64,000 nucleotides of DNA from Gleimia coleocanis DSM 15436. Its GTDB lineage: Bacteria > Actinomycetota > Actinomycetes > Actinomycetales > Actinomycetaceae. How positions within the stretch are numbered: position 1 is the first letter of the stretch; each line of letters starts with the position of its first letter. The notes under the pieces are model-generated. The model did not search any database. It saw nothing but the letters and a program-made list of their open reading frames with translations, and had not been told where the DNA came from. Position numbers and translations under genes: made by a program. The stretch is taken from assembly GCF_000159015.1 (NCBI RefSeq), contig NZ_DS999543.1:124001-188000 (forward strand). Direction: 5' to 3'. Positions 1 through 7,545 of the stretch are shown piece after piece.

Positions 1-180
1 GGAGTTTCAGCTACTGTCGTAACAGGTTGTGCTGAGTTTTCTTCAGCTGTATTTGCAACTCAGGCGAAGCCAGAGAAAGAGAATACGACTACTGAAAATG
101 TGGTTAAAGTACCAACTAGTCGCTGTCGGTATTTTTCGTCTTTGAGGATTATTCTGACTACTGTAGTAAAAACTTGGTAA
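1..180 (+). CDS. C-terminal fragment of an unidentified, possibly secreted protein (cut by window edge)
   Basis: An open frame runs from the first base to a TAA at 178-180 and gives 59 residues. It begins with a small hydrophobic stretch (GVSATVVTG, then AEFSSAVFA) followed by a charged segment, KPEKEN, which looks like the end of a signal peptide and its cleavage region. The rest is short and matches no family I recognise. The real start, if there is one, lies outside the window. A reverse-strand frame overlaps it and cannot be excluded by eye, so this could also be non-coding or a broken gene. Confidence 0.25.
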   Translation, partial: GVSATVVTGCAEFSSAVFATQAKPEKENTTTENVVKVPTSRCRYFSSLRIILTTVVKTW

Positions 181-354
181 GTTATCAGATGTTTGACGGT
201 CGGAAACGTTTTCCTATTTTCGGAACCGTAGTTTTCCGAGACAGTTCCCACTTTGCAAGCAAAAACCATTAAGATAGTAAATGGTGTTGGATTCAGCCTG
301 TCCAAAAACTAAAAATACACCAACTAAGTGAAGCTACGTCAGAGAGAAAAAGCT

Positions 355-1371
355 GTGAGTAACCCTAGTGCTGTTATCGTCCTGGCCGCCGGTCAGGGGA
401 CACGTATGAAATCAGCTACCCCGAAAGTTCTTCACACAATGTGTGGTCTGCCGCTAGTGGGGCACGCAATCAGCTCCGCCTATGAAGCAGGCGCAGCCGA
501 TGTTGTAGTAGTCGTTCGTTACCAACGTGACCGCGTAGTTGAAGTTGTAAAAGCACTCGATGAAAACGTACTAATCGCTGACCAAGACGAAATTCCCGGC
601 ACCGGACGCGCAGTACAATGCGGGCTTAACTCCCTTCCAAACACTCTTACTGGTACCGTAATCGTCACTTCAGCAGACGTGCCACTACTAGAACCAGAAA
701 CAATCCAGCAACTACACGCACTGCACGAAACCAATCAAAACGCAGTGACCGTAATGACAACCATCGTCGAAGACGCAACCGGATACGGGCGCATGGTAAG
801 AGACCACGGCGCCCTAGTTGGTATCGTAGAACACCGAGACGCCACAGAAGAACAGCTCGAAATCAAAGAAATAAACGCTGGGATCTATGCTTTCGACGCA
901 GAGTTTTTACGCACCGCCCTCGGGAAAATCGATACAGAAAACGACCAAGGCGAAGTCTATCTCACTGACACTGTAGCAATCGCCGTAAAAGAAGGTCGCC
1001 GTTGTGGAGCTTTCATCCTAGAAGACCAATGGCAAGCACAAGGATGCAATGACCGCGCCCAACTGGCAGAACTACGCGACGAAATGAACCGTCGAATCCT
1101 TAACCAACACATGCGAGCCGGAGTATCAATCGTAGCTCCGTGCACTACCCACATTGACGTAACCGTAGAAATCGGTCCAGATGCCGTAATTGAACCAGGC
1201 ACAATTCTGGAAGGCGACACCGTCATAGAACCATACGCGGTGATTGGGCCAAACACTACACTTCGTAACGTCCAAGTCGGAACCGGAGCCGTAATCACTC
1301 ACAGCTTCCTACACGATACAGAAGTTACGGAAGGAACGGTAGTTCCACCATTCACCTATCAAAATAACTAA
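355..1371 (+). CDS. glmU: GlmU-like UDP-GlcNAc pyrophosphorylase lacking the acetyltransferase domain
   Basis: The N-terminal nucleotidyltransferase of GlmU makes UDP-GlcNAc from UTP and GlcNAc-1-P for peptidoglycan. The signature LAAGQGTRMKS is at residues 10-20, followed by GTGRAVQ, ADVPLL, GYGR, NAGIY and QGEVYLTD. The C-terminal part starts a left-handed beta-helix (hexapeptide repeats such as IGPDAV and IGPNTT) but the protein ends at 338 residues with VPPFTYQNN. Full GlmU is about 450-490 residues and carries its acetyltransferase catalytic His, Lys, Arg and Tyr beyond this point. The next gene starts 36 bases later, so no remnant of the missing part fits here. I chose GTG 355 over GTG 328 because GAGAG lies about 8 bases upstream and homologues begin at this point. 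It is followed by prs, a common actinobacterial order. Confidence 0.9.
   Translation: MSNPSAVIVLAAGQGTRMKSATPKVLHTMCGLPLVGHAISSAYEAGAADVVVVVRYQRDRVVEVVKALDENVLIADQDEIPGTGRAVQCGLNSLPNTLTGTVIVTSADVPLLEPETIQQLHALHETNQNAVTVMTTIVEDATGYGRMVRDHGALVGIVEHRDATEEQLEIKEINAGIYAFDAEFLRTALGKIDTENDQGEVYLTDTVAIAVKEGRRCGAFILEDQWQAQGCNDRAQLAELRDEMNRRILNQHMRAGVSIVAPCTTHIDVTVEIGPDAVIEPGTILEGDTVIEPYAVIGPNTTLRNVQVGTGAVITHSFLHDTEVTEGTVVPPFTYQNN
914..923 (-). repeat. CCGAGGGCGG motif copy (inside glmU)
   Basis: Exact minus-strand copy of the 10-mer that recurs through this window. It is followed on the plus strand by GGAAAA, fitting the extended consensus TTCCCGAGGGCGG read on the minus strand. It is translated as part of glmU. 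Confidence 0.6.
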
Positions 1372-1407
1372 ATATCCGCTCATCACCGTCAAAAACAGGA
1401 GATTACG

Positions 1408-2388
1408 TTGACTGGAATCCTCACCCACGGAGAGAAGCGACTAATGATCGTTTCTGGACGCGCCCATCCCGAACTTGCAGAGGCGGTGGCAAAGGAATTA
1501 GGAACTACCGTATCGCCAACAACAGCATATGACTTCGCAAATGGGGAAACCTACGTACGTTTCAACGAATCTATGCGTGGTGCAGACGTATTCGTGATTC
1601 AGTCCCACACGGACCCAGTAAACGAATGGATCATGGAACAACTCATCATGATTGACGCCCTAAAACGCGCATCCGCAAAACGTATCACCGTAGTTGCCCC
1701 CTGCTACCCATACGGTCGCCAAGACAAAAAACACCTGGGTCGTGAACCAATCTCCGCACGCCTCATGGCAGACCTCTTTGAAACTGCAGGCGCAGACCGT
1801 CTCATGTCCGTAGACCTCCACGCATCCCAGGCACAGGGCTTCTTTAACGGTCCAGTTGACCACCTATGGGCAATGCCAGTTTTGGTTGACTACGTACGTT
1901 CCAAGACTGACCTGTCCAACGTCGCAGTGGTTTCCCCAGACGCAGGTCGTATTCGTGTATCTGAAAAGTGGGCTAATCAGCTGGGCGGTTGCCCACTGGC
2001 ATTTGTACATAAAACCCGCGACACTACCCGCCCTAACGTGGCAGTAGCAAACCGTGTGGTTGGTGAAGTCGAAGGTCGCGACTGCATCCTGGTAGACGAC
2101 ATGATTGATACCGGCGGCACCATCGCAGAAGCGGTGAAAGTAGTTAAGAATGCGGGCGCAAAGTCAGTAACCGTTGTTGCTACCCACGGTATTTTGTCAC
2201 ATCCTGCCGTAGAACGTCTCTCAAGCTGTGGTGCCGAAGAAGTTGTAGTAACTGATACGCTTCCTATCACGGATGAAAAGCGATTTGATAATTTGACGAT
2301 TCTGTCTATCGCGCCTCTATTGGCACGGGCAATTCGTGAGGTATTTGACGATGGTTCAGTTACTTCACTATTCGACGGTGTCGCTTAA
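1408..2388 (+). CDS. prs: Ribose-phosphate pyrophosphokinase (PRPP synthetase)
   Basis: Transfers pyrophosphate from ATP to ribose 5-phosphate to make PRPP for purine, pyrimidine, NAD, His and Trp synthesis. At 326 residues it has the usual class I length. Visible motifs are FANGET near residue 45, VVAPCYPYGRQDKK with the catalytic flexible-loop region, SVDLHASQAQGFF, VSPDAG, and the PRPP-binding loop DDMIDTGGTI near residue 230. The start is TTG at 1408 with CAGGAG about 7 bases upstream. It follows glmU with a 36-base gap and is probably co-transcribed with it. Confidence 0.95.
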   Translation: MTGILTHGEKRLMIVSGRAHPELAEAVAKELGTTVSPTTAYDFANGETYVRFNESMRGADVFVIQSHTDPVNEWIMEQLIMIDALKRASAKRITVVAPCYPYGRQDKKHLGREPISARLMADLFETAGADRLMSVDLHASQAQGFFNGPVDHLWAMPVLVDYVRSKTDLSNVAVVSPDAGRIRVSEKWANQLGGCPLAFVHKTRDTTRPNVAVANRVVGEVEGRDCILVDDMIDTGGTIAEAVKVVKNAGAKSVTVVATHGILSHPAVERLSSCGAEEVVVTDTLPITDEKRFDNLTILSIAPLLARAIREVFDDGSVTSLFDGVA

Positions 2389-2400
2389 ATCGGATATAAT
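2371..2400 (+). promoter_or_regulatory. Probable sigma-A promoter for the rplY leader
   Basis: TTCGAC at 2371-2376 and a perfect TATAAT at 2395-2400 are separated by 18 bases, overlapping the end of prs. Transcription would begin near 2407 and give a leader of about 150 nt before rplY. The -35 match is weak; the -10 match is strong. Confidence 0.55.
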
Positions 2401-2401
2401 C

Positions 2402-2558
2402 AGTAACGTTGCCTCGGCGAGGGAGGCTCAGTTCACTAACTGAGTCGCCGTTATCGACTGGGCGAAGGTACCTGCCACCTAGCTTAAACATTCTGTGAGT
2501 AAGCTATGCAGAGACTATCGCACCGGGGTTACTTAAATAAATACCCTAAGGAGTAAAA
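2402..2558 (+). promoter_or_regulatory. Structured 5' leader of rplY (candidate L25 autoregulatory element)
   Basis: The leader between the predicted start site and rplY can fold into several helices. An outer stem pairs 2403-2408 with 2449-2454. It encloses GCCTC 2411-2415 / GAGGC 2423-2427, or alternatively CTCAGTT 2427-2433 / AACTGAG 2438-2444 with a CACT loop. A further 7-bp stem pairs TAGCTTA 2480-2486 with TAAGCTA 2500-2506. A strong ribosome site, AAGGAG, lies just before ATG 2559. Ribosomal-protein mRNAs often have leaders that bind their own protein. That this one does is inference from structure and position. Confidence 0.45.
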
Positions 2559-2852
2559 ATGGCAGATGTAATCCGTCTTGAAGCTACTGTTCGTACCGAT
2601 TTTGGTAAGGGCTTCGCACGTCGTTCCCGTATGGCTGGTAAAGTTCCAGCTGTAGTTTACGGCCCAAACTTGGCTCCAGTTCACGTTGAACTGCCAGGTC
2701 ACGAAGTATTCATGATCGTTAAGAACAACCGTCAGGCTACCCTCTCTATCGCATTCGATGGTAAGGAACAGCTGGCAGTAATTAAGGATGTACAGCGTCA
2801 CCCAGTACGCCGCGACATTCTGCACGTTGATCTGGTAGCAGTTGAAGGCTGA
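2559..2852 (+). CDS. rplY: 50S ribosomal protein L25, short form
   Basis: L25 binds 5S rRNA in the large ribosomal subunit. The 97-residue product contains the N-terminal L25 domain (TVRTDFGKGFARR, VPAVVYG, VQRHPVRRDILHVD). It lacks the roughly 100-residue C-terminal CTC/TL5 domain found in most actinobacterial L25 proteins and is close in size to the short E. coli protein. AAGGAG precedes the ATG by about 7 bases. A strong terminator follows. The common next gene, pth, is absent here. Confidence 0.93.
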   Translation: MADVIRLEATVRTDFGKGFARRSRMAGKVPAVVYGPNLAPVHVELPGHEVFMIVKNNRQATLSIAFDGKEQLAVIKDVQRHPVRRDILHVDLVAVEG

Positions 2853-2870
2853 TTAACCAAGTACTTTTAA

Positions 2871-2910
2871 GTTAGGGGATTCACCGGAAGGTGGATCCCC
2901 TAACTGTTTT
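2871..2910 (+). terminator. Rho-independent terminator after rplY
   Basis: A 15-bp arm beginning GTTAGGGGAT pairs, with at most one mismatch, with the arm ending CCCCTAAC around a GGAA loop. TGTTTT follows. Confidence 0.85.
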
Positions 2911-3370
2911 ATAAGTGTTGAAGCTAAAACGGAGGTTTAGGACAGGTCGTGTTACTGTGGACTGACCCCGGTTATTCCGATGTGGAGATATTCAGGCAAT
3001 GCTAGTCCCTGGTTATGTCTGAGGATTCCACAAAAATTCAGTTTTAGTCTTAACTGATTCTGCAGATGTTCTTTTGCCTGGTTTTGAGGCATATGCGTGC
3101 TTGGGGTTTTGAGGCGCATGAACTTTGTTTAGTGGGTCGGGTTTTTGTGGTTGCGTAGTCTTAGTTTGAGCGATCAGTTTTAGTGTTTTAGTTTTGCGTT
3201 GTGGGCGTGGTGGTCGCGTGCGTGTTGCACTACGTATGGTTACTTCGGTGTTGCGTTGTTCGGCTCGTAAGTTGGATGCGTGTGTGGCGTCCTTGGTGTT
3301 TCTGGGTTTGTTTCTTCTGGTTTTTCGGTTTAACCTGCACTCAATTAGGTGAGGAGTCCGTTTAATTATG

Positions 3371-3405
3371 TTTGGGGTAAGTTATTTCAAAAAAGATACC
3401 CTGAA
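3371..3405 (+). repeat. Imperfect hairpin repeat, copy 1
   Basis: GGGGTA and TACCC flank an A/T-rich centre (TTATTTCAAAAAAGA). It closely resembles the hairpin at 3432-3466 in sequence and spacing, so the two are degenerate copies of one palindromic repeat. Confidence 0.45.
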
Positions 3406-3431
3406 CTTTAAAGAAAATCGTAGATACATGT

Positions 3432-3466
3432 GTTGGGGTAGGTTTTTCCAAAAAGTCTACCCCAAA
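3432..3466 (+). repeat. Hairpin repeat, copy 2
   Basis: TTGGGGTAG pairs perfectly with CTACCCCAA, and inside it TTTTT pairs with AAAAA. This is the better-preserved copy of the repeat at 3371-3405. It has no terminal T run and lies upstream of manC, so it could be an intergenic repeat or a leader structure. Confidence 0.5.
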
Positions 3467-3553
3467 CCTGGACTATTTAGGACACAAGCAACACATTTTG
3501 TCCTCTAACCCCTAAAACGTGTGTGGGGGCAGTGGCGTGCGACAATGATATTT

Positions 3554-4672
3554 ATGAGCGAATTAATTGGTGTGATTGAGAACTTTCATGCGATTATTCC
3601 GGCTGGGGGAGCGGGGACGCGGTTGTGGCCACTTTCGCGTCGGGAAAAGCCGAAGTTTCTTTTGCCGTTGAATCATCCCGATAAGTCTATGTTGCAATGT
3701 ACGGTGGAACGGTTGTTGCCAGTGGCAGAGTCTGTAACCGTAGTTACAGGTAAAAAACACTATGATGCGGTAGTTGCACAGGTTTTAAGATATCCGCAGG
3801 TAAATGTCATTGCAGAGCCTTCTGCCAGGGATTCTATGGCTGCGATAGGGTATGCTGCTGAAGTTTTGAGAAATCGTTATGGTGATGACGTGATGGTGGG
3901 CTCTTTTGCTGCGGATCACGCTATTACTGATGTTGCGTTGTTTCAAAAGTGTGTACGAACGGCGGTTGAGGCTGCGCAGGATCGGATTGTGACTTTGGGT
4001 ATTATTCCGGATGCGCCTTCTACTGCGTATGGGTATATTAAGCCAGTTTTTAGCACGGGTGAAGTGCAGGAGGTTGAACGTTTTGTAGAAAAACCTGATG
4101 TATTCACAGCTGCGTCTTTTGTACAGCAGGGTTATCTTTGGAATGGTGGCATTTTCGTTATGTTGGCTTCTTTGCTGAAGCGGGTTTTGGATCGGCACCA
4201 TCCGCAGCTTTCTGCGGGTTTAACTGCTTTAGCTAGGGAGGATTTTTCTGCGCCTGAGTTTGTGGCATGTTGGGAGCGTTTAACGAAGATTGCTTTCGAC
4301 TATGCGGTGGCGGAGCCAGCTGCTGCTGAGGGGTTGGTGGCGGTAGTTCCGTTGCCGGCGCGTGTTGGTTGGTCTGATGTGGGGGATTTTGCTGCGTTAG
4401 GGCGGGTGCAGTCTGCTGGCTTGGGTGGTGTGGCTTTGGCTGAGCTTGCTTGGGATGGGCAGTCGGTTCAGCTTTTGGATAGTGTTTCCGAGGGCGATGA
4501 GTCTCGTGTTTTCGCGACAGATGGGACGCGTTTGTTAGTGTCGGTTGGTTTGGGTGCTGTGCATGCGGTTATTACTGAAGATGTGATTTTAATTGCTCCG
4601 CTGGAGGCTGCGCAGCAGGTGAAGCAGGTCGTGGAGTTGTTGGAAAACTCGTCAGAGAGCCAATTCCTTTAA
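3554..4672 (+). CDS. manC: Mannose-1-phosphate guanylyltransferase
   Basis: Makes GDP-mannose from GTP and mannose 1-phosphate for mannosylated envelope glycans. The nucleotide-binding signature AIIPAGGAGTRLWPLSR is near the N-terminus, followed by EKPKFLLPL in place of the usual PKQF. AAD in the metal region, FVEKPD and YLWNGGIFV are also present, and the length (372 residues) fits the short class without an isomerase domain. The frame is open back to GTG 3521. ATG 3554 was chosen because homologues start just before FHAIIPAGG, but none of the candidate starts has a good ribosome site. It precedes the nucleoside-uptake locus; a weak hairpin and a probable promoter region separate them. Confidence 0.85.
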   Translation: MSELIGVIENFHAIIPAGGAGTRLWPLSRREKPKFLLPLNHPDKSMLQCTVERLLPVAESVTVVTGKKHYDAVVAQVLRYPQVNVIAEPSARDSMAAIGYAAEVLRNRYGDDVMVGSFAADHAITDVALFQKCVRTAVEAAQDRIVTLGIIPDAPSTAYGYIKPVFSTGEVQEVERFVEKPDVFTAASFVQQGYLWNGGIFVMLASLLKRVLDRHHPQLSAGLTALAREDFSAPEFVACWERLTKIAFDYAVAEPAAAEGLVAVVPLPARVGWSDVGDFAALGRVQSAGLGGVALAELAWDGQSVQLLDSVSEGDESRVFATDGTRLLVSVGLGAVHAVITEDVILIAPLEAAQQVKQVVELLENSSESQFL

Positions 4673-4723
4673 TGCTTAGAGTGTCTTATCGCACATTCGC
4701 GCTTCGGTAACGATTCCATATAG

Positions 4724-4742
4724 TTCCCTGTTTTTCAGGGAA
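4724..4742 (+). terminator. Weak hairpin after manC
   Basis: TTCCCTG and CAGGGAA form a 7-bp stem with a TTTTT loop. The following bases are A-rich rather than T-rich, so termination is only possible. Confidence 0.35.
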
Positions 4743-4830
4743 AATTCAGGTAAACTGGAACGGCAAATGAGCGGACCAAACTGTGGTTTGGGAGACTCGT
4801 AAAATTACTTTCAACTCCTCAGGAGGAACT

Positions 4831-5901
4831 GTGAAGAACACTTTGAAGTTTGGTGCAATTGCGGCTGCAGCAGCATTGACTTTGTCTGCTTGTGGTGGCG
4901 CAGGTGCCACTAAAGATGCTGGTGCTGAAAAGCCTGCAACTGATGTTAAGGCTTGTATGGTCTCCGATGAAGGTGGCTTCGATGACAAGTCCTTCAACCA
5001 GTCAGGTTTCGAAGGTTTGAAGCGCGCAGAAGCTGAACTTGGCGTTGAGATCAAGTACACCGAATCCCACTCCGCAGCTGATTACGATCCAAACATTGAA
5101 GCTCTGCTGTCAGACAACTGTGACATTATTGTTGGCGTTGGCTTCCTAATGGCTGACATCATCAAGGAAAAGGCAGCAGCTAACCCAGATGTTAAGTTCG
5201 CAATCGTTGACTTCAACTACGAAGAAAAGCCAGAAAACTTGAAGCCACTGGTATTCAAGACTTCTGAAGCTTCTTACCTGGCTGGCTACGTTGCAGCAGG
5301 TATGACTGAAACCGGCAAGATTGGTACTTTCGTTGGTCTGAACATTCCTACCACCGCAATCTTCGCTGATGGTTTCGAAGATGGTATGAAGAAGTACAAC
5401 GAAGAACACTCTGCTGACGTTAAGCTGGTTGGCTGGGATAAGGAAAAGCAGGACGGCATCGCAACTGGTGACTTCTCTGACGTTTCTAAGGGTCAGACCT
5501 TCTCTAAGCAGATGATTGAACAGGGCGTTGACGTAATCATGCCTGTTGCTGGTCCAGTTGGTGCTGGCGCAATCGCAGCTGCTAAGGAAGCTAACAACGG
5601 AACTAAGGTTATTTGGGTAGATGCTGACGGCTACAACACCCAGCCAGATGGTAAGGACCTGATTCTGACCTCTGTTGTTAAGGAAATCGGCAACTCCGTA
5701 TTCGACGCTATCAAGTCCCTGGTAGATGATCAGTTCACCGGTGAGGCTTACGTCGGTACCCTGAAGAACGGTGGTGTTTCCCTGGCTCCATTCCACGACT
5801 TCGATGCTAAGGTTCCAGCAGAAGTTAAGGAAGGCGTAAAGGCACTGCAGGAGAAGATTATTTCTGGCGAAATCAAGGTTGAGTCCAAGAACCAGCCATG
5901 A
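4831..5901 (+). CDS. BMP-family nucleoside-binding lipoprotein of an ABC importer
   Basis: Substrate-binding protein of the Bmp/BmpA/PnrA family, which delivers nucleosides to an ABC importer. GTG 4831 follows AGGAGGA closely and starts a lipoprotein signal peptide (VKNTLKFGAIAAAAA) with lipobox LSAC; the lipid would be attached to the Cys in LSACGG. The mature part shows family features: VSDEGGFDDKSFNQSGFEGL, DIIVGVGFLM, YLAGYVAAGM, and the late PVAGPVGAGAIAA. The length of 356 residues is typical. The downstream genes encode the ATPase and two permeases, then cytidine deaminase, thymidine phosphorylase and deoxyribose-phosphate aldolase. A nucleoside ligand is therefore likely, but the exact ligand is inferred. 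Confidence 0.93.
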   Translation: MKNTLKFGAIAAAAALTLSACGGAGATKDAGAEKPATDVKACMVSDEGGFDDKSFNQSGFEGLKRAEAELGVEIKYTESHSAADYDPNIEALLSDNCDIIVGVGFLMADIIKEKAAANPDVKFAIVDFNYEEKPENLKPLVFKTSEASYLAGYVAAGMTETGKIGTFVGLNIPTTAIFADGFEDGMKKYNEEHSADVKLVGWDKEKQDGIATGDFSDVSKGQTFSKQMIEQGVDVIMPVAGPVGAGAIAAAKEANNGTKVIWVDADGYNTQPDGKDLILTSVVKEIGNSVFDAIKSLVDDQFTGEAYVGTLKNGGVSLAPFHDFDAKVPAEVKEGVKALQEKIISGEIKVESKNQP

Positions 5902-5921
5902 TAGTTACTTAATGCTATTGT

Positions 5922-5959
5922 ATTAAGGCCCGAACCGACGCGTCGGCTCGGGCCTTAAT
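5922..5959 (+). terminator. Hairpin between lipoprotein and ATPase genes (terminator or attenuator)
   Basis: TTAAGGCCCGA and TCGGGCCTTAA pair, with an inner CCGACG/CGTCGG helix. The tail is TTAATT. In ABC importer operons such a site lets the binding protein be made in excess of the membrane parts; that role is inferred. Confidence 0.65.
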
Positions 5960-5988
5960 TCATAGCTCGAAACGAAAAGGACACAAAC

Positions 5989-6648
5989 GTGAAACTCGAA
6001 CTACGAGGTATCACTAAGGTGTTCGGCCCGCTGGTAGCGAATGACCACATTGATTTAACCATTCAGCCAGGCGAAATTCACGCGCTACTGGGTGAAAATG
6101 GTGCGGGCAAGTCCACCTTGATGAACGTATTGTATGGCCTTTATCAGCCAAACGATGGTGAAATTCTCATTGACGATAAACCGGTTACTTTCAAAGGGCC
6201 TGGCGACGCTGTAGCCGCCGGTATCGGTATGGTTCACCAGCACTTCATGCTGGTTCCGGTTTTCACTGTCGCTGAATCTGTGGCTTTAGGCTATGAACCA
6301 ACTAATGCAGCTGGCGTTATTAAACATAAGGAAGCTGCTGCGTTGGTTGAAAAACTTTCTAAGAAATTCGGTTTTGACATTGATCCGCAGGCAAAGATTA
6401 GTGATCTTCCAGTTGGCGCACAGCAACGTGTGGAAATCATTAAGGCGCTTTCCCGTGATGCAGAAGTGTTGATTTTGGATGAGCCAACTGCAGTTTTGAC
6501 GCCTCAAGAGACTGATGAACTGATGGAAATCATGTTGCAGTTAAAAGCAGCTGGTACTTCTATTGTGTTTATTACTCACAAGTTGCGTGAAGTTCGTGCA
6601 GTTGCAGACCGCATTACTGTAATCCGCCGTGGCAAAGTAGTAGGGTAA
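5989..6648 (+). CDS. Nucleoside ABC importer ATPase, first half (gene split by in-frame TAA)
   Basis: First nucleotide-binding domain of a tandem ATPase of the BMP/sugar-type importer family (about 510 residues when intact). Walker A is GENGAGKST near residue 38. The Q-loop region is MVHQHFMLV, the signature LPVGAQQRVEI, Walker B VLILDEPTAVLTP and the H-loop ITHKLREV. The frame stops with TAA at 6646-6648 after GKVVG. The same frame then continues, without another stop, into the second domain, where an intact gene would read GKVVG-x-ASPTSTEKELASLMVGR. One base change (for example GAA or GAG to a stop) explains the break. It is unclear whether the half-protein functions alone. Confidence 0.8.
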   Translation: MKLELRGITKVFGPLVANDHIDLTIQPGEIHALLGENGAGKSTLMNVLYGLYQPNDGEILIDDKPVTFKGPGDAVAAGIGMVHQHFMLVPVFTVAESVALGYEPTNAAGVIKHKEAAALVEKLSKKFGFDIDPQAKISDLPVGAQQRVEIIKALSRDAEVLILDEPTAVLTPQETDELMEIMLQLKAAGTSIVFITHKLREVRAVADRITVIRRGKVVG

Positions 6649-6687
6649 GCTAGCCCAACCTCAACTGAGAAAGAACTGGCTTCTCTT

Positions 6688-7545
6688 ATGGTAGGTCGCC
6701 CTGTCAACCTGGGGGTTGAAAAGGATCCTGCTGAGCCTGGTGAAGTGGGTTTGTCGGTAAAGAACCTGTCTGTACTTTCTGAAACAAACCAGCTCTTGTT
6801 AGATCACGTTGATTTAGAAGTTAAGCGTGGTGAGATCGTTTGTGTTGCGGGTGTGCAAGGAAACGGTCAGACTGAGTTAGCGTCTTGTATCCTGGGTGCA
6901 TTAGAACCTAACTCCGGCACTATTTCCATAGGCGGAGAGGCAGTAAATGACCTGGGAATTAAACAGCGTCTGCGTAATGGCTTAGGGTATGTGCCAGAGG
7001 ATCGTCAGACCGAAGGTATGGTTGGCTCTTTCTCTATTGCAGAGAACATGATTCTGGATCTTTACGATCAGAAACCATTCGCAAAAGGCATCAACATGAG
7101 CCCTTCGGTGATCGCTGAAAACGCTGTAAAACTGCGTGACGAATTTGATGTTCGCGTAACTTCTATTCACGATCCAATCTCTACTTTGTCTGGTGGTAAC
7201 GCGCAGAAAGCTATTTTGGCTCGCGAGCTTAGTCGTCCTCTAACCGCTCTGGTAGCATCTCAGCCAACCCGCGGTTTAGATGTTGGGTCAATTGAGTTTG
7301 TTTACAAACGTATTGTCCAAGAACGCGACAACAATACTGCAGTTTTGGTGATTTCTACTGAACTTGACGAAGTTGATGCACTGGCAGACCGCATTGCCGT
7401 AATGTATCGCGGTCGTGTAGTTGGTATCGTGCCAGCTGGTACTCCTCGTGACGTACTGGGCTTGATGATGGCGGGTGTTCCATTAGAGGAAGCTCGTGCG
7501 CAGGTTGCTGCCAACCCAACTCAGATGGAGGGGGCTCATGAGTAA
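6688..7545 (+). CDS. Nucleoside ABC importer ATPase, second half (downstream of the in-frame stop)
   Basis: Second nucleotide-binding domain of the same ATPase, in the same reading frame as 5989-6648. It has the degenerate Walker A normal for this domain (GVQGNGQTE), the signature LSGGNAQKAILARE, TRGLDVGS in place of a canonical Walker B end, and ISTELDEV. ATG 6688 is the first internal start after the stop but has no good ribosome site. Separate translation would need reinitiation or read-through. If the stop is a sequencing error, the true gene is 5989-7545. It overlaps the first permease gene by 8 bases. Confidence 0.75.
   Translation: MVGRPVNLGVEKDPAEPGEVGLSVKNLSVLSETNQLLLDHVDLEVKRGEIVCVAGVQGNGQTELASCILGALEPNSGTISIGGEAVNDLGIKQRLRNGLGYVPEDRQTEGMVGSFSIAENMILDLYDQKPFAKGINMSPSVIAENAVKLRDEFDVRVTSIHDPISTLSGGNAQKAILARELSRPLTALVASQPTRGLDVGSIEFVYKRIVQERDNNTAVLVISTELDEVDALADRIAVMYRGRVVGIVPAGTPRDVLGLMMAGVPLEEARAQVAANPTQMEGAHE

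Larger units (their letters stand above)
2911..3553 (+). other. Intergenic stretch without a convincing gene
   Basis: About 640 bases rich in T and G separate the rplY terminator from manC. Short open frames of 38-55 codons around 3190-3360 encode hydrophobic or Trp/Cys-rich strings without a ribosome site or a recognisable family, so I do not call them. The only ordered structure is a pair of related hairpins at 3371 and 3432. Confidence 0.5.

Noticed and set aside
60-305. Reverse-strand open frame of 81 codons near the left edge
   Set aside because: No ribosome site, no recognisable motif and atypical composition. It overlaps another weak frame, so it is not reported as a gene.
2401-2520. 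Possible tRNA or 5S-like RNA between prs and rplY
   Set aside because: The stems do not give a cloverleaf, no T-arm GGTTC-A is present and 5S signature bases are absent. An mRNA leader fits better.
3190-3360. Overlapping short hydrophobic open frames
   Set aside because: They are 38-55 codons in a T/G-rich spacer, without ribosome sites or families. Such strings arise easily in this composition.
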